Assembly: GCA_965653225.1 (NCBI GenBank)
Contig: CBFGZI010000110.1
Location: 1-12,430, forward strand
Length of the DNA stretch: 12,430 nucleotides
Source: JALZDI01 sp965653225
Lineage (GTDB): Bacteria; Actinomycetota; Actinomycetes; Propionibacteriales; Nocardioidaceae
Reading direction: 5' to 3'
In this document: piece after piece, positions 1-6,842 of the stretch
How the letters are laid out: every line of letters starts with the position of its first letter
Position numbering within the stretch: the stretch's first letter is position 1
Notes under the pieces: generated by a model
What the model was told of the DNA's origin: nothing
Database searches by the model: none
Seen by the model: only the letters and a program-made list of their open reading frames with translations
Translations under genes and position numbers: made by a program

Positions 1-1277
1 TCCCCGCCGGAGATGATGATGTCCTTGAGCCGGTCGCGCAGCTCGACGTAGCCGTCCTCGTGCATCACGCCGAGGTCGCCGGTGCGGAACCAACCGTCAG
101 GCGCAGCGGCCTGCGTGGCCTCCTCGTCCCGGTAGTAGCCGAGCATCACGTTGTTGCCGCGCACGGCGACCTGGCCGAGAGTCTCGCCGTCGGCGGGCAC
201 GTCCTCGCCCTTATCGTCAACCACACGCGCACGTTGTGCGATGACGTTGCCGACACCCTGCCTCGCCAGCCGCGTCGCGCGCTCCTCCGGCGGCGCATCG
301 TTCCACTCCGGCCGCCAGTCGCACAGGACGGCGGGCCCGAACGTCTCGGTGAGGCCGTACAGGTGCAGCACCTCGATGTTCAGCTCGTTCATCCGCCGCA
401 GCAGGCTCGGCGACGGCGGCGCACCGCCGGTCATCGCCCGCACCTGCCGCTCCAGCGGAGCCGCATCATCGGCAGCAGCTAGGGACGTCAGGACGGTCGG
501 GGCGGCACAGAAGTGGGTGACCGACTCCTCGCGCAGCGCCTTCCACACCGCGTCCGGCACGACCGCGCGCAGGCATAGGTGTACGGCGCCGCCAGCGGTG
601 ACCGCCCACGGGACGCACCACCCGTTGGTGTGGAACATCGGCAGGGTCCACAGGTACCTCGACGACAGGTCGAGCTTGGCGTGGAAGGCCATCGCGAGCG
701 CCTGCAGGTACGCACCGCGGTGGTGGTACATCACGCCCTTGGGCGTGCCCGTCGTGCCGCTGGTGTAGTTCAGCGACAGCAGCGACCTCTCGTCACGCAC
801 CGGCACGTACCGCGGCTCAGCGGCCGTGAGCATCTCCTCGTACTCGTCGCGACCCGACTCGTCCTCGCCCGCCACCACGACCCGCGGCGAGACCTCGGCC
901 CGATCCACCGCCGCGCGGCCGACGGAGAGCAACTCACGGTCGACGATGAGGACCGACGCCTCGCAGTGGTCCAGGATGGTGGCGATCTCGTTCGGCTGCA
1001 GCCGCACGTTGAGCGCGACCAGCACCCCTCCCCCGGCGGCCACGCCCGTGCTCGCCTCGAGCAGCACGTGGGTGTTGGGGGCGAGTACGGCGACGCGCTC
1101 ACCCGAAGCCACGCCCAGCTCGTGCAGCATCCCCGCCAGCCGACGCACCCGCAGCCAGTGCTCCGCGTAGGTGAACGTGCGTCCCTCGGACACGACGCCG
1201 AGCCGGTCGCCGTAGACGAGTGCGGACCGCTCGAGGAAGTTCAGGGGGCTGAGGGCCTGGAACGCCAAGTCGTCCAT
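1..1277 (-). CDS. AMP-dependent acyl-CoA ligase (fatty acid-CoA ligase family), 3' end outside window
   Basis: Cytosolic acyl-activating enzyme that would form an acyl-AMP and then an acyl-CoA from a carboxylic acid, ATP and CoA. Seen: 425 residues in one uninterrupted frame from an ATG at 1277-1275, with an AGGA-type Shine-Dalgarno about 8 bases upstream. The P-loop-like AMP-binding motif YTSGTTGTPKG is at residues 171-181, the core motif YGLTET at 307-312, the adenylate-binding GWFRTGDLG at 395-403 and the hinge region DRLKDIIISGG at 415-425. The TLPMFHTNGW segment (211-220) resembles short/medium-chain acyl-CoA synthetases (AlkK/DmdB-like). Family members are usually about 520-545 residues, so roughly 100 residues of the C-terminal lid with the catalytic lysine lie beyond base 1; this is a window cut, not a truncation. 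The substrate cannot be told from sequence. It is divergent from the GNAT gene. Confidence 0.95.
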   Translation of the reverse strand, partial: MDDLAFQALSPLNFLERSALVYGDRLGVVSEGRTFTYAEHWLRVRRLAGMLHELGVASGERVAVLAPNTHVLLEASTGVAAGGGVLVALNVRLQPNEIATILDHCEASVLIVDRELLSVGRAAVDRAEVSPRVVVAGEDESGRDEYEEMLTAAEPRYVPVRDERSLLSLNYTSGTTGTPKGVMYHHRGAYLQALAMAFHAKLDLSSRYLWTLPMFHTNGWCVPWAVTAGGAVHLCLRAVVPDAVWKALREESVTHFCAAPTVLTSLAAADDAAPLERQVRAMTGGAPPSPSLLRRMNELNIEVLHLYGLTETFGPAVLCDWRPEWNDAPPEERATRLARQGVGNVIAQRARVVDDKGEDVPADGETLGQVAVRGNNVMLGYYRDEEATQAAAPDGWFRTGDLGVMHEDGYVELRDRLKDIIISGG

Positions 1278-1421
1278 CGCACCATCCTGACGGCACCCGG
1301 CCTACCGGGGCCAGCCGCCCGGACCACCCACTCGCGTCGAACGACTACCGGCGAGCCGACGAGCAGCGCACAAGTCACCGCCGGGGCGTGCTTTCCGGCC
1401 AGAATCTGTGATGCTTGAACC

Positions 1422-1922
1422 GTGAGCGAGTTGACTGTGCGCCTGCTCGACGAGGCTGACTGGCAGACCTACCGCCGGATGCGGCTGGCGTCACTGGAGG
1501 CCGACCCCGAGGCGTTCGTGGCGAGTCTTGGCGAGGAGCAGAAGCACGACGAGGAGATGTGGCGTGCCCGGATGCGCCGCAGCCGGCGACTGCTGGCCGA
1601 ACGCGACGGGCAGGAGGTCGGAGTGGCCTCCGTGGGCCAGGCACGCGACGAGGACGCCAAGGCCGAGGGCGTGGCCGAGCTGTTCGGCATGTGGGTGCGA
1701 CCGCAGGACCGTGGAACCAACGCCGCGTGGGAGCTGGTGACGGCCGCCGCGGACCAGGCTCGCCACGACGGCTACCGGCTGTTGCGACTCTGGGTGAGCA
1801 CGGAGAACGGCCGTGCCATCGGTTTCTACAGCAGCTACGGCTTCCGTCCCGGTGACGACCGGCGGCCGATGGTCACCGACGAGTCGGTTCAAGAGGTCGC
1901 CATGGTCATGCCGCTGTCATAA
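1422..1922 (+). CDS. GNAT family N-acetyltransferase
   Basis: A 166-residue cytosolic protein of the Gcn5-related acetyltransferase fold, which moves an acetyl group from acetyl-CoA to an amine; the substrate is unknown. Seen: the motif A region, FGMWVRPQDRGTNAAWELV, at residues 88-106 with the RG of the acetyl-CoA pyrophosphate loop. The usual second glycine of RGxGxA is Asn100. Motif B-like YRLLRLWVSTENGRAIGFYSSYGF at 118-141 ends in the typical FYxxxGF. The N-terminus (RLLDEADWQTYRRMRLASLEADPEAF) is typical of these enzymes. The start is GTG at 1422; the ATG at 1411 is in another frame. It is a single gene, divergent from the acyl-CoA ligase and followed by 399 bases without a gene. The family call is secure; whether it acts on a small molecule or a protein is open. 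Confidence 0.92.
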   Translation: MSELTVRLLDEADWQTYRRMRLASLEADPEAFVASLGEEQKHDEEMWRARMRRSRRLLAERDGQEVGVASVGQARDEDAKAEGVAELFGMWVRPQDRGTNAAWELVTAAADQARHDGYRLLRLWVSTENGRAIGFYSSYGFRPGDDRRPMVTDESVQEVAMVMPLS

Positions 1923-2252
1923 ACCGTCTCGCACCGGTCCTGACGACCCGCCATCACCGCACGCTCAGCGTTCTTCCGGCCCGCGTTCAGCGCCTCTTCA
2001 GGCTGCTCGCACCAGTCTTGTGAGATGACCGTGCAGTCAGCGCCATGCCTACGGACCGTATCGCCGAGCCGGTGCGGCCCCCTCTTCCGCGCACATCGGC
2101 GGCCGGCCGCGCCACGGGTCCCGCGACCAAAGTCTCGGATACCCGCGGAACAACGGGCTGGCTATCTGGCGTTGAACCACGCACGGTTGAAATAGGGAGC
2201 AAGACCGGTCGGATCGTCAAGGTCCGGTACGGGTTGCAGCATAGGGGCCTTT

Positions 2253-2271
2253 TTGTCCGGGGCAGGGACAA
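2253..2271 (+). repeat. Leader hairpin 1 of the operon
   Basis: Inverted repeat TTGTCC (2253-2258) and GGACAA (2266-2271) around a 7-base loop, a 6-bp stem preceded by a run of five T (2250-2254). It lies 50 bases before the GTG start of the nucleotidyltransferase and may form in the mRNA leader. No riboswitch class is recognised. Confidence 0.4.
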
Positions 2272-2292
2272 GGGATGTGCGACACCTGCCGA

Positions 2293-2313
2293 CCTCGACA
2301 TGGACTCGAGGGG
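2293..2313 (+). promoter_or_regulatory. Leader hairpin 2 overlapping the Shine-Dalgarno
   Basis: Perfect inverted repeat CCTCGA (2293-2298) and TCGAGG (2306-2311) with a 7-base loop. The right arm contains the start of the Shine-Dalgarno GAGGGGA (2308-2314), which sits 7 bases before the GTG start at 2322. In RNA the stem would hide part of the ribosome site of the first operon gene. Regulatory use is inference. Confidence 0.45.
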
Positions 2314-2321
2314 AATCGGAC

Positions 2322-3083
2322 GTGCAAGCAGTTATCTTGGCCGCGGGTATGGGGATGCGCCTGCGCGACAAAAAAGGCCGCCCCAAGCTGTTGCAGCCCG
2401 TGGGCGGGGTGCCCTTGGTCCATCACCAGCTGGCGGCGCTGTCCGACGCCGGCATCACGGAAGTCACGGTCGTGGTGGGCCACGCGGAGCAACAGGTCCG
2501 CGACGAGCTCGGTGACACCGTTCACTACGTGGTGAACCCCGTGTTCACCGAGACCAACAGCATGTACTCGTTCCTGCTCGCCGGCCAGCGCGTGCACGAC
2601 GACGTGCTCGTGCTCAACAGTGACGTCTTCCTGCATCCGGCGCTGCTCGCGCAGCTGGCGGAGGTCGGAGGTGACGCATTGCTGTACGACTCGACCTCCG
2701 GTCACGAGGACGAGCACATGAAGGTGTCGATCTCCGACGGTCTCCTGGTGGAGATGTCGAAGGAGATGCCCGACGAGGATGTCAGTGGCGAGAACGTCGG
2801 GGTGCTGCGCCTGAGTGCACGGACAGTGACCGACGTCGTCGCGGCCGCGCGCGAGATCATCGCAACCGGCGACCGCCGGGCCTGGCTCGCCTCGGCGATC
2901 AACAGGGTCGCCGAACGGCATCCGTTCACCTGCCTCGACGTCGCTTCCTGGCCATGGGTGGAGATCGACTTCCCCGAGGACCTGGTGCGCGCACGCGCCG
3001 AGGTGCTGCCCGCGTTGGCGCCCGCGCTGGAGGAGATCGACTCGGCCTACGAGGAGCCGGTCAGGCTGCGGGGCGTGCTGTGA
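2322..3083 (+). CDS. LicC-like nucleotidyltransferase (phosphocholine cytidylyltransferase family)
   Basis: A 253-residue cytosolic NTP transferase of the sugar/alcohol-phosphate nucleotidyltransferase fold. Family enzymes join CTP (or another NTP) to a phosphorylated small molecule such as phosphocholine. Seen: the N-terminal nucleotide-binding signature AVILAAGMGMRLRDKKGRPK (3-22, with GxGxR and the PK lysine), NPVFTETNSMYSF (72-84) as in LicC-type enzymes, a metal-binding LNSD (98-101), and WVEIDFPEDL (212-221), the LicC-like acidic motif. Start: GTG at 2322, because the signature begins at residue 3 and GAGGGGA lies 7 bases upstream; longer in-frame starts add unrelated sequence. The stop overlaps the next start in GTGA. 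With a TagF-like transferase directly downstream, it probably makes the CDP-activated donor. Whether the alcohol is choline, glycerol, ribitol or something else is not visible. GT-A-type activation of a sugar phosphate is the alternative. Confidence 0.88.
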   Translation: MQAVILAAGMGMRLRDKKGRPKLLQPVGGVPLVHHQLAALSDAGITEVTVVVGHAEQQVRDELGDTVHYVVNPVFTETNSMYSFLLAGQRVHDDVLVLNSDVFLHPALLAQLAEVGGDALLYDSTSGHEDEHMKVSISDGLLVEMSKEMPDEDVSGENVGVLRLSARTVTDVVAAAREIIATGDRRAWLASAINRVAERHPFTCLDVASWPWVEIDFPEDLVRARAEVLPALAPALEEIDSAYEEPVRLRGVL

Positions 3084-4150
3084 AGATCCTGTTCACCGGC
3101 TACGCGACCGTGCACTTCCTGTGTTTCAGACCGCTGTACGACCAGCTCGTGCAGATCCCGGGCGTCGAGGTGCAGCTGTCCGGCGGCACCCGCAGCAAGT
3201 CTCCGTACGCCGTCGGCGGCTACCTGTACGACCCCGAGCCGATGTACCGCCACTTCGGCTTCGCCGAAGGCACGGTGCTCCCGGTCGCCGAGCTGGCGAA
3301 GAGGGACTACGACGTCATGTTCGCCGCGAACACGCGCCGGATCGAGCCTCGCCGCGTCGGCACGAGCATCCAGATCTTCCATGGCATGTCGTTCCGCAAC
3401 CGCGCGATCCGGCCGGAGACGTTCGGCGCCGACTACTACTTCCTGCTGGGCCCGTACATGAAGCGCGGCTTCGAGGAATCGGGCATCCTGGCGCCCGGCG
3501 ACCCCCGCGGGGTGGAGATCGGGTTTCCCAAGACCGACCGGCTGCTCGACGGCTCGCTCGACCGGCAGAGCATCCTGCGTGAGCACGGCGTCACCGGTCA
3601 GCGCCCCGTCGTCCTGTACGCACCCACCGGTGAACGCCACAACTCGATGGAGACCGTGGGTGAGGACCTGCTCGCCAAGCTCGCCGCCGTAGACCGCTAC
3701 GACATCCTGGTCAAGCCGCACGACCACCCGCACGCCTCGATCGACTGGTGGTCCCGGCTGGCGCCGATGCAGAACGAGCACCTGCGGCTGGTGCACGAGC
3801 CCGACGTCGTGCGCACGCTGTCCATCGCCGACCTTCTCGTCACCGACGCGTCGTCGGTGGCCAACGAGTACGCGCTGCTGGACCGGCCGATCGTGTTCAT
3901 CGACGTACCCGAGCTGCTCGAGCTCACCCGCAAGAAGGGCGCCCGGCTGGACCTGGAGACCTGGGGACGCAAGGGTGGGACCGTGGTGCCTGACGTGTCG
4001 TCGGCGGTCGAGGCGGTGGAGGCCGGTCTGTCAGCGCCGCACGAGCACTCCGACGTGCGTCAGGCCATGGTGCAGGACCTGTTCTTCAACCGTGGCCACG
4101 CCACGTCGACCGCGATGAGATGGCTGAAGGGCGAGCTGGGGTTGCCGTGA
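3080..4150 (+). CDS. CDP-glycerol:polyglycerophosphate glycerophosphotransferase family protein (TagB/TagF-like)
   Basis: A 356-residue enzyme of the family that transfers a glycerol- or ribitol-phosphate from a CDP donor onto teichoic-acid-like polymers at the cytoplasmic membrane face. Seen: IFHGMSFRNR at 99-108 matches the first catalytic histidine region (HGT in TagF; His101 here). VLYAPTGE (178-185) and ILVKPHDHPH (209-218, His213 matching the second essential histidine) follow. DLLVTDASSVANEYALLDRP (251-270) is the conserved TDxSS donor-binding region. It lacks a long N-terminal or GT-A extension, so it is a single-domain, TagB-sized protein rather than a long TagF. The start GTG at 3080 overlaps the upstream stop. 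There is no signal peptide; membrane association in this family is peripheral. The following gene overlaps by 4 bases. The family assignment is firm; the acceptor polymer is unknown. Confidence 0.9.
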   Translation: MKILFTGYATVHFLCFRPLYDQLVQIPGVEVQLSGGTRSKSPYAVGGYLYDPEPMYRHFGFAEGTVLPVAELAKRDYDVMFAANTRRIEPRRVGTSIQIFHGMSFRNRAIRPETFGADYYFLLGPYMKRGFEESGILAPGDPRGVEIGFPKTDRLLDGSLDRQSILREHGVTGQRPVVLYAPTGERHNSMETVGEDLLAKLAAVDRYDILVKPHDHPHASIDWWSRLAPMQNEHLRLVHEPDVVRTLSIADLLVTDASSVANEYALLDRPIVFIDVPELLELTRKKGARLDLETWGRKGGTVVPDVSSAVEAVEAGLSAPHEHSDVRQAMVQDLFFNRGHATSTAMRWLKGELGLP

Positions 4151-5184
4151 CCAGCGCGCAGGGAGCGACCGCACGGCCGCACCGCACCCGGCGCGACCGC
4201 CTGGCGGCGATCGCCTCGCGCCTGGGGCCGTTCGCGCGTCCCTACCGCCGTCCCCTGCTGAGCGCCCTGCTGGCATCGCTGTTCCTGACCGGCGTGCAGC
4301 TGGCGTTCCCGTGGCCGCTGAAGTGGCTGGTCGACCTCACCCGCGCCGGCGCACCCACCAACCCGGCCTCCGGGGTGCTGCCGACAGGCGCCGACCCGGT
4401 GACCTGGCTGGCCGGCGGCTTCGCACTGCTCGGGCTGGCGTTCGGGCTAGCGGAGTACTGGCAGCGGGTCGCGGTCGCGCGGTTCGTCGTTCCCACCGTC
4501 AACGACGCGCGTCTGGGGCTGTTCGAGCGGTTCCTCGACAGCTCGGGCAGCGGCAACGGCAAGCGCGACCCCGGTGACGTGCTCACGCGTATGGTCACCG
4601 ACACGGCCAAGCTGCGGGTCGGCCTCAAGGGCCTGCTGGTGCACCTGCTCCAGCACGGGCTGTTCGTCGCCGGTGTCTGTGTGGTGATGCTGGTCGTCGA
4701 CGTGTGGCTGGGTCTGGCCTACATGATCGGGCTCGCGCTGGCCGTCGGGGTGGCGCTGTTCGGCACCGACCTGACCGCGGCCGCATCGCGCAAGCGCCGA
4801 GGCTCGGAGAGCCGCCGCGTCGGAAGTCTGCTGCGCGCGACCCTCACGGGGACCGCGGTAGCGCAGAAGAACCCCGACCGCGAGCGCTCGGACGCGCTGC
4901 TGACCCAGATCAAGGGCCGTACCGCCTGGGCGGTGCAGGGCGTGCTGGCGGTCACCGCATGTGTGGTGCTGGTGCTCGCCGTGCGGCTCTCGGAGTCCGG
5001 TCGGCTCGACGCGGGCGACATCGCGCTGGTGGCGTCGTACATGCTGATGCTGCACTACCCGATGATGCGGATCGGCCGGCAGATCACCCGGCTCGGCCCG
5101 CAGCTCACCAGCGCCGAGCGTCTCGCCCGTCTCGTCCACGTACCCGAGCCTCACACACCCGAGCCGCGAGCTGAGCGGCCATGA
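4147..5184 (+). CDS. ABC exporter transmembrane domain protein without ATPase domain (first copy)
   Basis: A 345-residue integral membrane protein with the type IV (MsbA-like) ABC exporter membrane fold. Seen: six hydrophobic segments near residues 36-63, 85-106, 163-183, 184-206, 259-279 and 288-305. Exporter hallmarks include a basic N-terminus, DVLTRMVTDTAKLRVGLKGL (144-163), and a post-TM6 stretch, QITRLGPQLTSAERLARL (312-329), that in normal exporters leads into the nucleotide-binding domain. Here the chain stops after a short Pro/Glu/Arg tail with no ATPase. The start GTG at 4147 overlaps the upstream stop; its own stop overlaps the next ATG, and the next protein begins with the later half of an ABC ATPase. 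It is a clear paralogue of the protein at 6839-7957. It presumably pairs with that protein; a flippase role for a lipid-linked polymer precursor is inference. Confidence 0.87.
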   Translation: MTSAQGATARPHRTRRDRLAAIASRLGPFARPYRRPLLSALLASLFLTGVQLAFPWPLKWLVDLTRAGAPTNPASGVLPTGADPVTWLAGGFALLGLAFGLAEYWQRVAVARFVVPTVNDARLGLFERFLDSSGSGNGKRDPGDVLTRMVTDTAKLRVGLKGLLVHLLQHGLFVAGVCVVMLVVDVWLGLAYMIGLALAVGVALFGTDLTAAASRKRRGSESRRVGSLLRATLTGTAVAQKNPDRERSDALLTQIKGRTAWAVQGVLAVTACVVLVLAVRLSESGRLDAGDIALVASYMLMLHYPMMRIGRQITRLGPQLTSAERLARLVHVPEPHTPEPRAERP

Positions 5185-6842
5185 GAGCACCGACGGCTTC
5201 CCACGTCCTCTCCGCGCCCGACGGCATGGTGTCGGGAACGGTGGGCGACCGCATTGGCGCGTCCGACCGTCGCGCGCAGGTGGCGGCGGCCACCGCCGCC
5301 GGTGCGCACAACTTCATCGCCGAGCTGCCCGAGGGCTACGACACCCCCCTCGGCGACGACGGCTTCGCGCTCACCCCGGCCCAGGAGCTGAGACTCCGCA
5401 TCGCCCGGCTGCTGGCAGACGACCCCGAGGCCGTCGTGCTGGACGACCCCACCCGCGGCCTCGACGCGGCGGGTGAGGCCGCGGTCCTGCCGGGGCTCGA
5501 GGTGCTGCTGCGCAACCGGCAGGTCTCGGTCGTCGAGGCCTCGCCGGCAGTACGCGCGGCCGTCGCGCGCACCGCCCGGCCCGGCCCCGGCCGGCACACC
5601 GATCCGGAGAACCCGGGCAGGCCCGAGGCCCCGGCCGTCGTCCACCTGCCCGACGACCCGGGCCTGTCGCCACTCCCGCGGCTTCTCGACCCCGCGCACA
5701 TGGCCCCGCTACTCGGGCGGATGGTGTCCGCGGACGAGCCACCCGAGGTGCGTGTGCAGACGGTGCGGTACAAGCCCGGCGACAACGTCGTGGTGCAGTA
5801 CGCCGTCGGCACCGACCATCGGTGGTCCACCGCGGTGACCTACGCCAGCTCCACCGGACGCCTGTCCCGAAAGCCGCACCGACGGCGCAACCTGCGGGCC
5901 GCAGGCCGCGCCGCACGCAGGTCGCCCGCGCGCGAGCCGTTCGGCTACCTGCCGGAGGTGTCGGCGCTGGTGCAGTGGCTGCCGCTCGACGTGCGCCTCC
6001 CCATGCTCAGCCTGAGCGCGAAGCAGCTCAACCGCCGCCTTGCCGAGGCCGGGCTCGACCCGGTGGAGGACGCCAAGCCCAGGCTGCTGCGCTACTGGCC
6101 GCGACGTCGCGCCGTCCTTCGCTTCGGGCCCTACGTGCTGAAGACCTACCGCGACCCGCGCGACTACGCCGAGGCGGCGCAGGGCCTGCGCGCGTCCGCA
6201 CACCTGCGCCGGGTGCGCACCCCCGCGCTGGAGGGGATCCTGCACGACCGGCTCACCACCGTCCAGCAGTACGTCAGCGGCGACAGCCCCTCGCTGCGAC
6301 CGGGCGGGTCGGAGCCGGCCGGCGCGCTGCTGGCCAGGCTGCACGCCGAGACCGTGCCCGACCTGCAGGCAAGCGCACCCGCGGACATTCTGGCCAAGTC
6401 CGCGGTGCGCACCCGGCTCGTCGGCTTCCTGCTGCCCGAGCTGCGGGCCGACCTCGACCGTCTGCTGTCGACGCTGACCGCGACGCTCCCGCGTGACATC
6501 CCGTTCGTGGCCAGCCACGGCAACTTCTACGCCGGACAGCTGCTCAAGCGGCGCGGCCACCTGGTGCTGATCGACGTGGACCGGATGTGCCTGTCCGCAC
6601 CCGCGTACGACCTGGCCTCGTTCGCCGCACATGTCGCGTTCGGGCGACCGGGCGAGATGGACCTGGTGCGGACCGCGCTCGACAGCCTGGTGACGGGGTA
6701 TGGCAGCAGACCCACGGGCCTCGACTGGTTCCTGGCCAACTGCCTGCTGCGCCGGGCGGTCGTGCCGTTCCGCTACCAGGACGAGCACTGGCCGGAGGCC
6801 GTCGCGAACATCGTGGCCGGCGCGCGTGAGGTGCTGCGATGA
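5181..6842 (+). CDS. Fusion of a vestigial ABC ATPase fragment and an APH-fold kinase-like domain
   Basis: A 553-residue protein, no signal peptide. Residues 8-125 align by eye with the second half of an exporter ATPase: MVSGTVGDRI (16-25) replaces the post-Q-loop FSGTIRENI, AAGAHNFIAELPEGYDTPLGD (39-59) is near-canonical, LTPAQ (64-68) replaces LSGGQ, and AVVLDDPTRGLD (84-95) is a Walker B/D-loop with Asp in place of the catalytic Glu. VVEASP (117-122) lacks the H-loop histidine. Walker A is absent altogether. Residues about 185-553 resemble aminoglycoside phosphotransferase/choline-kinase-like proteins: VRYKPGDNVVVQY (195-207), a lysine strand PYVLKTYRD (317-325, Lys321), SHGNFYAGQ (445-453) where HGD is expected, and LIDVDR (463-468) with the metal-binding Asp465. 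The two domains are joined by a Pro-rich linker (133-165). The start ATG overlaps the upstream stop and the 3' end overlaps the next gene, both as ATGA. Kinase activity is uncertain because the catalytic Asp is Asn448. Confidence 0.85.
   Translation: MRAPTASHVLSAPDGMVSGTVGDRIGASDRRAQVAAATAAGAHNFIAELPEGYDTPLGDDGFALTPAQELRLRIARLLADDPEAVVLDDPTRGLDAAGEAAVLPGLEVLLRNRQVSVVEASPAVRAAVARTARPGPGRHTDPENPGRPEAPAVVHLPDDPGLSPLPRLLDPAHMAPLLGRMVSADEPPEVRVQTVRYKPGDNVVVQYAVGTDHRWSTAVTYASSTGRLSRKPHRRRNLRAAGRAARRSPAREPFGYLPEVSALVQWLPLDVRLPMLSLSAKQLNRRLAEAGLDPVEDAKPRLLRYWPRRRAVLRFGPYVLKTYRDPRDYAEAAQGLRASAHLRRVRTPALEGILHDRLTTVQQYVSGDSPSLRPGGSEPAGALLARLHAETVPDLQASAPADILAKSAVRTRLVGFLLPELRADLDRLLSTLTATLPRDIPFVASHGNFYAGQLLKRRGHLVLIDVDRMCLSAPAYDLASFAAHVAFGRPGEMDLVRTALDSLVTGYGSRPTGLDWFLANCLLRRAVVPFRYQDEHWPEAVANIVAGAREVLR

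Larger units (their letters stand above)
1923..2321 (+). other. Non-coding interval upstream of the five-gene operon
   Basis: A stretch of 399 bases without a convincing gene. It holds a 12-base perfect palindrome, GCGGCCGGCCGC (2099-2110), which in GC-rich DNA may be chance. There are two AT-richer pockets (about 2155-2200 and 2236-2256) where a promoter for the downstream operon would be expected, but no clear -35/-10 pair. Two short hairpins lie at 2253-2271 and 2293-2311. Open frames that cross this stretch have no recognisable motifs and run into the real start at 2322. Confidence 0.6.

Noticed and set aside
1..1277. Truncated acyl-CoA ligase pseudogene
   Set aside because: The reading frame is intact to the first base of the window; only the window edge removes the C-terminal domain.
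2045..2515. Plus-strand 156-codon open frame across the operon leader
   Set aside because: It has no family features and runs into the nucleotidyltransferase gene in another frame; its second half is a shadow of that gene.
5181..5184. Simple frameshift error joining the first TMD gene and the ATPase fragment
   Set aside because: A one-base shift would not restore the missing Walker A region of about 100 residues, and the overlap matches the other coupled junctions in the operon, so an error alone does not explain it.
5709..6788. Minus-strand 359-codon open frame opposite the fusion gene
   Set aside because: It has no recognisable motif, Gln/Val/His-rich composition typical of GC-rich antisense frames, and lies opposite a gene with clear domain motifs.
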